Part shown: positions 7,345 to 14,647 of the stretch, one piece after another
Position numbering within the stretch: position 1 is the first letter of the stretch
Layout of the letters: each line of letters begins with the position of its first letter
Assembly (NCBI RefSeq): GCF_025642155.1
Contig: NZ_CP106798.1
Span: forward strand, 6,014,001-6,078,000
Length of the DNA: 64,000 nucleotides
From: Streptomyces sp. HUAS 15-9
GTDB lineage: Bacteria > Actinomycetota > Actinomycetes > Streptomycetales > Streptomycetaceae
Direction: 5' to 3'
Position numbers and translations under genes: made by a program
Notes under the pieces: model-generated
The model's database searches: none
What the model was told of the DNA's origin: nothing
The model's input: the letters and a program-made list of their open reading frames with translations, nothing else

Positions 7345-9045
7345 ATGGACGCTGACGCCATCGATGAGGGCCGCACCCGCTGGCAGGCCCGGTACGACGC
7401 AGCGCGCAAGCGCGACGCTGACTTCACCACGCTCTCCGGTGACCCCGTGGAGCCGGTCTACGGACCCCGGCCGGGGGACACCTACGAGGGCTTCGAGCGG
7501 ATCGGCTGGCCCGGGGAGTACCCCTTCACCCGCGGGCTGTATCCGACCGGCTATCGCGGCCGCACCTGGACGATCCGCCAGTTCGCCGGGTTCGGGAACG
7601 CCGAGCAGACCAATGAGCGGTACAAGATGATCCTGGCCGCCGGCGGCGGCGGTCTGTCCGTGGCGTTCGACATGCCCACGCTCATGGGACGCGACTCCGA
7701 CGACCCGCGCTCGCTGGGTGAGGTCGGGCACTGCGGCGTGGCGATCGACTCGGCGGCGGACATGGAGGTCCTGTTCAAGGACATCCCGCTGGGGGATGTC
7801 ACGACGTCCATGACGATCAGCGGACCCGCGGTCCCCGTCTTCTGCATGTACCTGGTCGCGGCCGAGCGCCAGGGCGTCGACCCGTCCGTCCTCAACGGCA
7901 CGCTGCAGACGGACATCTTCAAGGAGTACATCGCCCAGAAGGAGTGGCTCTTCCAGCCCGAGCCCCATCTGCGGCTGATCGGCGACCTGATGGAGCACTG
8001 CGCCGCCGGCATCCCCGCCTACAAGCCGCTGTCGGTCTCCGGTTACCACATCCGCGAGGCCGGGGCGACGGCCGCGCAGGAGCTGGCGTACACGCTCGCG
8101 GACGGCTTCGGATACGTCGAACTCGGCCTGTCCCGCGGCCTGGACGTGGATGTCTTCGCCCCCGGCCTGTCCTTCTTCTTCGACGCCCACGTGGATTTCT
8201 TCGAGGAGATCGCCAAGTTCCGCGCGGCGCGCAGGATCTGGGCCCGCTGGATGCGGGACGTGTACGGCGCGAAGAGCGACAAGGCCCAGTGGCTGCGCTT
8301 CCACACCCAGACCGCCGGTGTCTCGCTGACCGCCCAGCAGCCGTACAACAACGTGGTGCGCACTGCCGTGGAGGCGCTCGCGGCGGTGCTCGGCGGGACC
8401 AACTCGCTGCACACCAACGCCCTGGACGAGACCCTCGCGCTGCCGAGCGAGCAGGCCGCCGAGATCGCCCTGCGCACGCAGCAGGTGCTGATGGAGGAGA
8501 CCGGGGTCGCCAACGTGGCCGATCCGCTGGGCGGTTCTTGGTACGTCGAGCAGTTGACGGACCGGATCGAGGCCGACGCGGAGAAGATCTTCGACCAGAT
8601 CAAGGAGCGCGGGCTGCGCGCCCACCCCGACGGGCGGCACCCGATCGGTCCGATCACCTCCGGCATCCTGCGCGGGATCGAGGACGGCTGGTTCACCGGC
8701 GAGATCGCGGAGTCCGCGTTCCGCTACCAGCAGTCCCTGGAGAAGGGCGACAAGCGGGTCGTCGGCGTCAACGTCAACACCGGCTCCGTCACCGGCGACC
8801 TGGAGATCCTGCGGGTCAGCCACGAGGTGGAGCGGGAGCAGGTCCGGGTGCTGGGTGCGCGCAAGAGCGGGCGCGACGAGGCCCGCGTCCGTACGACCCT
8901 CGACGCGATGCTCGCCGCCGCACGCGACGGCTCCAACATGATCGAGCCCATGCTGGACGCCGTACGCGCCGAGGCGACCCTGGGCGAGATCTGCGGGGTG
9001 CTGCGGGACGAGTGGGGGGTGTACACGGAGCCCGCGGGCTTCTGA
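7345..9045 (+). CDS. icmA: Isobutyryl-CoA mutase large subunit
   Basis: A 566-residue acyl-CoA mutase catalytic subunit that interconverts isobutyryl-CoA and n-butyryl-CoA together with the B12-binding small subunit (IcmB, not in this window). Visible family motifs are [20 protein letters not shown] and [15 protein letters not shown] near the N-terminus, [19 protein letters not shown], and [20 protein letters not shown]. The length of 566 residues is what I recall for the S. coelicolor protein SCO5415, and the sequence resembles it closely throughout. It lacks the C-terminal B12 domain of methylmalonyl-CoA mutase, as expected for IcmA. The ATG at 7345 gives the canonical [18 protein letters not shown] start. 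The role links valine and fatty-acid carbon to butyryl/methylmalonyl precursors. Confidence 0.93.
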   Translation: MDADAIDEGRTRWQARYDAARKRDADFTTLSGDPVEPVYGPRPGDTYEGFERIGWPGEYPFTRGLYPTGYRGRTWTIRQFAGFGNAEQTNERYKMILAAGGGGLSVAFDMPTLMGRDSDDPRSLGEVGHCGVAIDSAADMEVLFKDIPLGDVTTSMTISGPAVPVFCMYLVAAERQGVDPSVLNGTLQTDIFKEYIAQKEWLFQPEPHLRLIGDLMEHCAAGIPAYKPLSVSGYHIREAGATAAQELAYTLADGFGYVELGLSRGLDVDVFAPGLSFFFDAHVDFFEEIAKFRAARRIWARWMRDVYGAKSDKAQWLRFHTQTAGVSLTAQQPYNNVVRTAVEALAAVLGGTNSLHTNALDETLALPSEQAAEIALRTQQVLMEETGVANVADPLGGSWYVEQLTDRIEADAEKIFDQIKERGLRAHPDGRHPIGPITSGILRGIEDGWFTGEIAESAFRYQQSLEKGDKRVVGVNVNTGSVTGDLEILRVSHEVEREQVRVLGARKSGRDEARVRTTLDAMLAAARDGSNMIEPMLDAVRAEATLGEICGVLRDEWGVYTEPAGF

Positions 9046-9069
9046 GCCACCCGAGCCGCATACCGAACG

Positions 9070-9100
9070 CGCGCCGCACACCGACTGGTGTGCGACGCGC
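9070..9100 (+). terminator. Hairpin after icmA
   Basis: The repeat CGCACACC-gact-GGTGTGCG (9077-9094) extends outwards with GCG/CGC pairs. It lies 25-55 bp after the icmA stop and has no T-tract, a typical GC-rich Streptomyces terminator. Confidence 0.55.
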
Positions 9101-9141
9101 ACCGTTGTGATCCGCTGACGTCGGCACGTCGGAAGGCCGGC

Positions 9142-9169
9142 AGGGGCACAGCATCCGCGATGTGCCCCT
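9142..9169 (-). terminator. Hairpin overlapping the TetR stop codon
   Basis: AGGGGCACA (9142-9150) pairs with TGTGCCCCT (9161-9169) around a 10-nt loop. It overlaps the stop of the minus-strand TetR gene and may work for both converging genes. Confidence 0.5.
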
Positions 9170-9794
9170 AGACGTCCTGCGACGCTCCTGTCAGGCCCAG
9201 CAGGAGTACCCGGGTGAAGCTGTGCACCCACTCCTCGTCCGCCGGCTCCGCGCTGACGAGGGTGCGGTGCACCACCGCGCCCGCCACCATGTCGAAGATG
9301 AGGTCCACCGTGCGGGCGGCGTCCTCCGGGCCTGCCTCGGGGGGCAGCTCGCCGCGTTTCTGGGCCCGTGCGCGGCCCTCCAGGACCAGGCACTTCTGGC
9401 GGTCCACGATGGAGTCGCGGATGCGCTCGCGCAGGGCCTCGTCCCGGGTCGACTCCGTGACCACCGCCATCAAGCCACTTTTCGCCTCCGGTCGGGCCAG
9501 GATCGCGGCGAACTGGAGCACCACGCCCTCGATGTCGGCCGCCAGGGAGCCCCGGTCGGGAAGGACGAGTTCGTCGAAGAGCTCGGCGACCGCGTCCACC
9601 ACGAGCTCGTTCTTGCCCGACCAGCGCCGGTAGAGCGTCGTCTTCGCGACCCCGGCCCGCGTGGCCACGTCTCCCAGGGTGAGCTTCGACCAGCCCAGCT
9701 CGACCAGCGCCTGCCGGGTCGCCGCCAGGATCGCGGTGTCCGCGGCGGCGTTGCGCGGGCGTCCGGCGCGGGTGGCGGGAGTACGGCTCTGCAT
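9168..9794 (-). CDS. TetR family transcriptional regulator
   Basis: A 208-residue TetR protein starting MQSRTPATRAGRPRNAAADT. The DNA-binding domain (ILAATRQALVELGWSKLTLG, then VATRAGVAKTTLYRRWSGKN) is at about residues 20-65, followed by a TetR_C-type ligand domain with FDMVAGAVVHRTLV near the C-terminus. The start ATG at 9794 is the first good one; reading upstream in frame gives non-family sequence. It is convergent with icmA. It may bind the icmA palindrome or an unseen site at its own promoter; no palindrome stands out just upstream of 9794. Confidence 0.87.
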   Translation of the reverse strand: MQSRTPATRAGRPRNAAADTAILAATRQALVELGWSKLTLGDVATRAGVAKTTLYRRWSGKNELVVDAVAELFDELVLPDRGSLAADIEGVVLQFAAILARPEAKSGLMAVVTESTRDEALRERIRDSIVDRQKCLVLEGRARAQKRGELPPEAGPEDAARTVDLIFDMVAGAVVHRTLVSAEPADEEWVHSFTRVLLLGLTGASQDV

Positions 9795-10015
9795 CCCACG
9801 ACCATAACCGGCCGTTCTTGTGGAGTCGTGAGGGAGATCACCGGTGCGTGGTGTCGCCGGGACCCCCGATGGGATTACGCTACGACTCGTAGCGAAAGCC
9901 CGCGCTGGACGTGCGCGGGCGGCGCACACGCACGATGACCCGGTGGCGTGGGGTGGGGACCCGGCGCTTTCACATCGTTTTTCACTCACGCGCGGGAACG
10001 GGGGAGGATAGACGC

Positions 10016-10987
10016 ATGCAGCCACGGAACATGTCCATGAGCGGCGTCGTCGACCTCGCCGCGGTGAAGGCGGCCCAGGAGGCCAAGGCCAAGGCGGAGC
10101 AGGCGCGCGCCGAGTCCGCCCGGCAGGGCGGGGCGGGGGCCGTCTCCCCGGCCGATCTCGTCATCGACGTCGAAGAGGCCACCTTCGAACTCGACGTACT
10201 GCAGCGCTCCGCAGAGGTGCCGGTCGTCATCGACTTCTGGGCCGAGTGGTGTCAGCCCTGCAAGCAGCTGAGCCCCGTCCTGGAGCGGCTCGCCGTCGAG
10301 TACAACGGGCGCTTTCTGCTCGCGAAGATCGACGTCGACGCCAACCAGATGCTGATGCAGCAGTTCGGGGTGCAGGGCATCCCGGCCGTCTTCGCCGTCG
10401 TCGCGGGGCAGGCGCTGCCGCTCTTCCAGGGAGCGGCCGGCGAGCAGCAGATCCGGGAGACCCTCGACCAGCTGGTGCAGGTCGCCGAGCAGCGCTTCGG
10501 GCTGACGGGCCTGACCGTCGACCCCGACGCCGAGCCGGGTGCGCGGGTGGCCCCCGCGGCACCGGCAGGGCCGCACGACGCGGTCCTGGAGGCCGCCGTA
10601 CAGGCCCTGGACGCGGGGGACCTGGGCGGGGCGATCCAGGCGTACAAGAACGTGCTGAGCGAGGACCCGGGCAACTCCGAGGCCAAGCTGGGTCTGGCGC
10701 AGGCCGAGTTGCTGGAGCGGGTGCAGGGCAGCGAACCGCAGCAGGTGCGCAAGGACGCGGCCGAGAAGCCGGCGGACGCGCAGGCGCAGATCGCCGCCGC
10801 CGATCTGGATCTGGTCGGGGGGCATGTGGAGGACGCCTTCGGGCGGCTCATCGAGACGGTCGCGCGTACGGCGGGTGACGAGCGGGATGCCGTACGGCGT
10901 CGGCTCCTGGAGCTCTTCGAGCTGGTCGGTGCCGAGGATCCGAGAGTGATCGGGGCGCGCCGGGCGCTGGCCCGGGCGCTGTTCTGA
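10016..10987 (+). CDS. Thioredoxin-TPR fusion (YbbN/CnoX-like co-chaperone)
   Basis: A 323-residue cytosolic protein. Residues 1-45 are an Ala/Lys/Glu-rich leader. A thioredoxin fold follows, with the active site WAEWCQPCKQ (Cys79 and Cys82) and the cis-Pro loop GIPAVF. The C-terminal half has TPR-like helical repeats (GDLGGAIQAYKNVLSEDPGN, then EAKLGLAQAELLERV) ending in a tetratricopeptide_20-type domain (GARRALARALF). The family links redox activity with chaperone holdase function. The CXXC is intact here, so redox activity is possible. The ATG at 10016 has GGGAGG 8 bp upstream. It appears to be monocistronic. Confidence 0.87.
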   Translation: MQPRNMSMSGVVDLAAVKAAQEAKAKAEQARAESARQGGAGAVSPADLVIDVEEATFELDVLQRSAEVPVVIDFWAEWCQPCKQLSPVLERLAVEYNGRFLLAKIDVDANQMLMQQFGVQGIPAVFAVVAGQALPLFQGAAGEQQIRETLDQLVQVAEQRFGLTGLTVDPDAEPGARVAPAAPAGPHDAVLEAAVQALDAGDLGGAIQAYKNVLSEDPGNSEAKLGLAQAELLERVQGSEPQQVRKDAAEKPADAQAQIAAADLDLVGGHVEDAFGRLIETVARTAGDERDAVRRRLLELFELVGAEDPRVIGARRALARALF

Positions 10988-11084
10988 CCGGCTCCCGAGC
11001 GGGGTGGCGGGCCGGTTTCTGACCAGTTGCTAAACGTCACGTCGAGTGATGCCGGAGTGAAAGTTTTACCGACGAGTCGTCAGT

Positions 11085-11122
11085 GCGGCCGCGCTTTACC
11101 AAATCTTGGTAATCGCGGCCGC
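11085..11122. terminator. 38-nt near-perfect hairpin
   Basis: GCGGCCGCG (11085-11093) pairs with CGCGGCCGC (11114-11122), and inside it TTACCAA (11096-11102) pairs with TTGGTAA (11106-11112) around ATC. The stem is 16 bp with one small bulge. It could be a terminator for the upstream gene. The inner TTACCAA/TTGGTAA dyad also looks like a protein-binding site. Confidence 0.5.
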
Positions 11123-11124
11123 TG

Positions 11125-11268
11125 TTACTCGGAGTAAATCCAGGGCGTAGTTCTGTCTGGTTCTGTCCAAGAATGAACAGGTTTGCTCCGCCCCCGGGTG
11201 CCACTGAGGGTGGCCTTCCGAGACCGCCGGGTCGTTGTTCGGTTATCCGGCCGTTACTAGCGAGTAAC
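11125..11268. promoter_or_regulatory. Repeated TTACT...AGTAA operator-like boxes
   Basis: TTACTCGGAGTAA (11125-11137) and GTTACTAGCGAGTAAC (11253-11268) share TTACT and AGTAA half-sites, 3 and 4 bp apart respectively. A related dyad, TTACCAA/TTGGTAA, lies just upstream. Repetition of similar half-sites ahead of one operon suggests binding by one dimeric regulator, which is not identifiable. Confidence 0.45.
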
Positions 11269-11405
11269 GAACCCCCTTGTGCGGGCGGCGAGAATGCACC
11301 ACGATCGGCCACGCTCGGTCCATTCCCCACCCCGACAGCCGGTCGGGTGCACGGGTTCAACTGGGTCCCCACCGAGCAGAGTCGGCGGCAGTGGCGCCGG
11401 CTCTT

Positions 11406-11442
11406 GGACAGGGGGGTCTTCGCCTCACGGCGAAGCCTGTCC
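11406..11442 (+). other. Compound stem-loop in the DUF6230 leader
   Basis: GGACAGG (11406-11412) pairs with CCTGTCC (11436-11442), and CTTCGCC (11418-11424) pairs with GGCGAAG (11429-11435) around TCAC. The two stems stack with a 5-nt bulge on one side. It lies about 200 nt before the DUF6230 start. It may be a leader structure or attenuator; it matches no riboswitch I know. Confidence 0.4.
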
Positions 11443-11646
11443 AGCAGGGTTGTGCGTGATGCGTGTCAGGCGCGACCAGTGGTTGTCGCTCGGGGGTGAT
11501 CGCCGGTGATTCGGGCGCGGTTCGCGCCTCCGACTACGGGCGCTCCCCTTCCCGAGGACGTAGCACTTCTCCCATCCCTGCCCGGCTGAGCCGCCCGACT
11601 GGTGGCTAGTCAGGGCCAGGAGATGTACGTCCGAGAAGGAGGAAAT

Positions 11647-12300
11647 ATGGAGTCCCAGGTGCGTGGCGGGACCAGATGGAAGCGGTTCGCTGTGGTCATG
11701 GTGCCCAGCGTCGCCGCCACGGCGTGTATAGGTGTCGCCCTCGCGCAGGGCGCTCTGGCCGCGTCGTTCAGCGTTTCGGGTCAGTCGTTCAAGGTGACGG
11801 CGCAGGAGCTCCACGGCAAGGGCTTCGCGCAGTACGGGGCGATCGACCAGGGCTACACCCTGTCCGGTGGCAAGTCGGCTCACCCCGTCGCGGTCTCGGC
11901 CTTCAACACGGCCACGATCCAGAAGATGTGCCAGTCGGTCGTCACCCCGGACATCCCGATCCTCGGTGACGTCACGCTGCGCCTCGAGGCGGGTGACAGC
12001 ACCGACGAGGCCAAGCAGGTCCAGGCGGAGCGCCTGTACATCGACGTCGACACCCTCGACGCCGACGCCACCTTCCACAACATCGACATCGGTGTGGCCG
12101 CCAAGGACGCCAGCAAGGGTCCGGGCATGAAGGGCAACGGTGAGCAGGCCAACCCGTTCGGCTTCGCCCAGCAGGCGGAGTCGGCGGACCTGAGCAACGT
12201 GAAGCAGACGGCGTGGGCGACCACCGCCGGAACCTTCAAGCTCAGCGGTCTGCACATGTCGCTGCACCGGGGCAGCGGCGCGGGAATCGAGTGCTACTAA
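11647..12300 (+). CDS. DUF6230 family exported or membrane-anchored protein
   Basis: A 217-residue protein. The N-terminus (MESQVRGGTRWKRFAVVMVP) leads into a hydrophobic segment at about residues 14-38 (VAATACIGVALAQGALAASF) that serves as signal peptide or anchor. The mature part is a beta-rich domain with one cysteine (MCQSVVTPDIPILGDVTLRL) and a C-terminal cysteine (GIECY). I recognise it as a DUF6230 protein, common in Streptomyces and unknown in function. AAGGAGGA lies 6-7 bp before the ATG at 11647. It is followed by DUF6114 and secreted-protein genes in the same orientation, a recurrent gene set. Confidence 0.8.
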   Translation: MESQVRGGTRWKRFAVVMVPSVAATACIGVALAQGALAASFSVSGQSFKVTAQELHGKGFAQYGAIDQGYTLSGGKSAHPVAVSAFNTATIQKMCQSVVTPDIPILGDVTLRLEAGDSTDEAKQVQAERLYIDVDTLDADATFHNIDIGVAAKDASKGPGMKGNGEQANPFGFAQQAESADLSNVKQTAWATTAGTFKLSGLHMSLHRGSGAGIECY

Positions 12301-12418
12301 GCACTCGCTGACGGGCGGGGGAGCCGATGGCGCCCCCGCCCGTTCCACCTTCCAGCCACGTCTTCACGCGCGGCACACATCACCACCACAGCAACGCCGC
12401 ACCAGGGAGCTGTTTTCC

Positions 12419-13006
12419 ATGAGCGCCGAGATTCCTGCCGTCGTACCCGGCCAGTTCACCCGCCGGAGGCTGCAGTTCCGCGCCTGGCGGGGCACTCGTC
12501 CGTTCTGGGCCGGTCTGTTTGTCCTGCTCAGCGGTCTTCCGATCATTTACTTCCCGTACTTCAATCTCCAGGTCGGACATCTGACGCTGGCGATGGCGAC
12601 CACGGCCGGGGCCGGCTCCCTGATCATCGGCGTGCTGCTCGTCGTACTGGGCATCAGCCTCTGGTTCCAGAAGCACGTGCGCACCTTCGCGGGTGTCGCG
12701 GCGATCCTGCTGGGGCTGGTGTCTCTCCCCGTCTCCAACTTCGGCGGTTTCCTCCTGGGCTTCCTGCTCGCCCTCGTCGGCGGAGCGATGGCGGTGGCGT
12801 GGGCGCCGGGAGTGCCTCCGCAGCCGGAGCTGGCCGAGGAGGCCACCACGGGCGAGGGTGACGCGCCCGAGGCCGCACCGGGGGTTGCCCCAGAGGCCAC
12901 CCCTGAGGTCGCGCTCGGCAAGGACACGGGCGGCGTGGGCGAGTTGAACGACCTGTCAGGAACGAGCCCGGCGAACGGGGCGAACGGGAGGCACAGTGCC
13001 GGCTGA
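12419..13006 (+). CDS. DUF6114 family membrane protein
   Basis: A 195-residue protein with four hydrophobic helices in the first 130 residues (FWAGLFVLLSGLPIIYFPYF; AMATTAGAGSLIIGVLLVVL; VAAILLGLVSLPVSNFGGFL; LLGFLLALVGGAMAVAW), then a flexible acidic, Pro/Ala-rich tail probably in the cytoplasm. DUF6114 proteins typically accompany DUF6230. The gene lies 118 bp after the DUF6230 stop and overlaps the start of the next gene by 11 bp, so the three are likely co-expressed. Function is unknown; a membrane partner for the two exported proteins is an inference from order. Confidence 0.8.
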   Translation: MSAEIPAVVPGQFTRRRLQFRAWRGTRPFWAGLFVLLSGLPIIYFPYFNLQVGHLTLAMATTAGAGSLIIGVLLVVLGISLWFQKHVRTFAGVAAILLGLVSLPVSNFGGFLLGFLLALVGGAMAVAWAPGVPPQPELAEEATTGEGDAPEAAPGVAPEATPEVALGKDTGGVGELNDLSGTSPANGANGRHSAG

Positions 13007-14318
13007 CGAGGTGACCCACGGGACTGATGTGGACGAGTCCCGTGTGAGAACCGGGCCGCGGCATGCGGCACCCAAGAAGCCGCTGTTCACCAGGTTCCAC
13101 ATGCCGGCAGGCAAGGCGATAGCCACGGTGGCGATGCCGACCGCGGTGCTCGTGGGCATGGGGTTCACATCGAGCCTGGCCCTCGCCGACACCAGCTCGC
13201 CGGCGCCGTCGTCGTCGAGCCTGACTGCCGACGAGTACAAGGACTGCGTCACGGCCTTGGACGCGTCCAAGGACCCCTCGGCCACGCCGACGCCCACCGC
13301 CTCGGCGAGCGCGAGCGAGTCGACGGGCACCAAGGACACGGCCACGCCGACCCCCACGGCGTCGGCCACCACACAGAACCCGACCTCGGGCAAGACCTCG
13401 TCGTCGGATTCGGGTACCGCCGACAAGGCCACGCCCGAGCCGTCCGCCACGCCCTCGTCGGGTTCGTCGGACACGTCGTCGTCCTCTGGCGGCGACACGG
13501 CGACCGCGACCCCGTCGCCGTCCGCGACCAGCGGGAACCTGCTCGACACGATCGGTGACGCGATCAAGGACGTCTTCACCGGGGGCAGCGGCGACGCGAC
13601 CTCCACCGCGAGCGCGAGCCCCACGCCGTCGGCCTCCGCGTCCACGTCGAGCGACAGCAAGGCGTCCGGCAGCACCGCCACCGACACCGTCAAGGACACG
13701 GCCGGCACGGCCACCAAGACGGTCGACGACACCGTCAAGAAGGTCACCGACACGGCGACCACGGCGGCCCAGAACGCCGCTGACGCGACCGCGACGGCCA
13801 CCGCCAGTCCGAGCCCGTCGGCGAGCTCCACCACGTCCGCGGACAACTGCCCGGCCGCCACCGACGCCACGAGCGGTGTCGACAACAAGGTGCCGGTGGC
13901 GGACGAACCCTGGTACCTCAACGCCAGCTCGCTGCTGCTCAAGAGCGCCGACTACCAGGGCATCGTCGAGGTGAAGACGGCCAACGGCACCACGAAGAAG
14001 GTGCTGAAGTACGTCATCTCCGGCGGAACCGACATCGGGGACCTGCACCAGACGGTGAAGGACAAGCAGTCGGGCAAGACCTACCACGTGCAGGCGGCCT
14101 CCGGCTCGACGTCCACGATCCGTGACGGTGACACGGTGATGTACACGGAGAGCATCTCCGGCAACCTGTTCGGCCTGATCCCCGTGACATTCAGCCCGGA
14201 CAGCCCGCCGCCGCTCAACATCCCCCTGATCTACTTCACCAACGTGAAGGTGACGCAGGCCGCTCAGTTCGGCGGAAGCCTTCACGTGCCCGGGATGCAG
14301 GTGTACACGACCGACTGA
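12996..14318 (+). CDS. Exported protein with long Ser/Thr/Ala-rich linker
   Basis: A 440-residue protein. A long N-region (PADEVTHGTDVDESRVRTGP) and a hydrophobic stretch at about residues 38-63 (AIATVAMPTAVLVGMGFTSS) form a signal or anchor. Residues 68-285 are very rich in Ser, Thr, Ala and Pro (runs such as SATPTPTASASASES), mucin-like and possibly O-glycosylated. Within that, a TDTVKDTAGTATKTVDDTVK stretch resembles an amphipathic repeat. Residues 290-440 form a compact domain (DEPWYLNASSLLLKSADYQG ... GGSLHVPGMQVYTTD). The GTG at 12996 overlaps the DUF6114 gene and has GGGAG just upstream. A cell-envelope role is likely but unproven. Confidence 0.8.
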   Translation: MPADEVTHGTDVDESRVRTGPRHAAPKKPLFTRFHMPAGKAIATVAMPTAVLVGMGFTSSLALADTSSPAPSSSSLTADEYKDCVTALDASKDPSATPTPTASASASESTGTKDTATPTPTASATTQNPTSGKTSSSDSGTADKATPEPSATPSSGSSDTSSSSGGDTATATPSPSATSGNLLDTIGDAIKDVFTGGSGDATSTASASPTPSASASTSSDSKASGSTATDTVKDTAGTATKTVDDTVKKVTDTATTAAQNAADATATATASPSPSASSTTSADNCPAATDATSGVDNKVPVADEPWYLNASSLLLKSADYQGIVEVKTANGTTKKVLKYVISGGTDIGDLHQTVKDKQSGKTYHVQAASGSTSTIRDGDTVMYTESISGNLFGLIPVTFSPDSPPPLNIPLIYFTNVKVTQAAQFGGSLHVPGMQVYTTD

Positions 14319-14348
14319 GTGGCCGTTCAAGCCCGTTCCGGAGCCGCA

Positions 14349-14394
14349 ATGCCGTGGCCCGGCCCTCCGATCGTGGAGGGCCGGGCCACGGCAT
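14349..14394 (+). terminator. Terminator hairpin with 20-bp perfect stem
   Basis: ATGCCGTGGCCCGGCCCTCC (14349-14368) pairs perfectly with 14375-14394 around GATCGT. It lies 30 bp after the exported-protein gene. There is no T-tract; stems of this strength are used for termination in Streptomyces. Confidence 0.75.
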
Positions 14395-14464
14395 GATGCG
14401 CGCCCGGAGCCGTTCAAGTACGCCGACGGCGACCCGGTGCCTGAACAGGAGGGAGGATCCGCGC

Positions 14465-14578
14465 ATGGCAGATTTCATCCGCGAGGGGCGGTTGTTCCGT
14501 GTCATCGCCCGAGGAGTTCGCCGTGCTGCGGGATCGACTTTCCGGTGGAGTCGGGCAGCGTCGGCTGAGCCGGTGTGA
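14465..14578 (+). CDS. Possible small protein, 37 aa
   Basis: An ATG at 14465 with a strong GGAGGGAGG about 9 bp upstream opens a 37-codon frame: MADFIREGRLFRVIARGVRR, then AAGSTFRWSRAASAEPV. It is basic and has no known relatives that I recognise. It lies between two terminators, so it would need its own promoter. The upstream bases 14400-14460 also read as plausible coding sequence (FKYADGDPVPEQEGG), so this may be the remnant of a larger deleted gene. Low confidence. Confidence 0.25.
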   Translation: MADFIREGRLFRVIARGVRRAAGSTFRWSRAASAEPV

Positions 14579-14585
14579 AAACGGG

Positions 14586-14620
14586 CTGAGGGCGCCCCCT
14601 GTCGCAGGGGGCGCCCTCAG
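14586..14620 (-). terminator. Terminator of pyk
   Basis: CTGAGGGCGCCCCCT (14586-14600) pairs perfectly with AGGGGGCGCCCTCAG (14606-14620) around GTCGC. It lies 28 bp beyond the pyk stop on the minus strand. Confidence 0.75.
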
Positions 14621-14647
14621 TGTCGTGCAAGGTCCTTCAGTGGGGCG

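Larger units (their letters stand above)
10988..11646 (+). other. Non-coding region rich in dyads, upstream of the DUF6230 operon
   Basis: No convincing gene is present in these 659 bases. They hold a long hairpin (11085-11122), two TTACT...AGTAA boxes (11125-11137 and 11253-11268) and a structured element (11406-11442). The final part carries AAGGAGG before the start at 11647. It probably contains the terminator of the thioredoxin-TPR gene, the promoter of the DUF6230 operon and a long 5' leader. Confidence 0.6.
14319..14647. other. Intergenic region between the secreted-protein gene and pyk
   Basis: These 329 bases hold two strong terminator hairpins (14349-14394 and 14586-14620), one for each converging transcript, and between them one doubtful 37-codon reading frame (14465-14578). 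Nothing else is evident. Confidence 0.6.

Noticed and set aside
7301..9045. Methylmalonyl-CoA mutase large subunit as the identity of the 7345 gene
   Set aside because: It lacks the C-terminal B12-binding domain, is only 566 residues long and follows the IcmA sequence closely, so isobutyryl-CoA mutase large subunit fits better.
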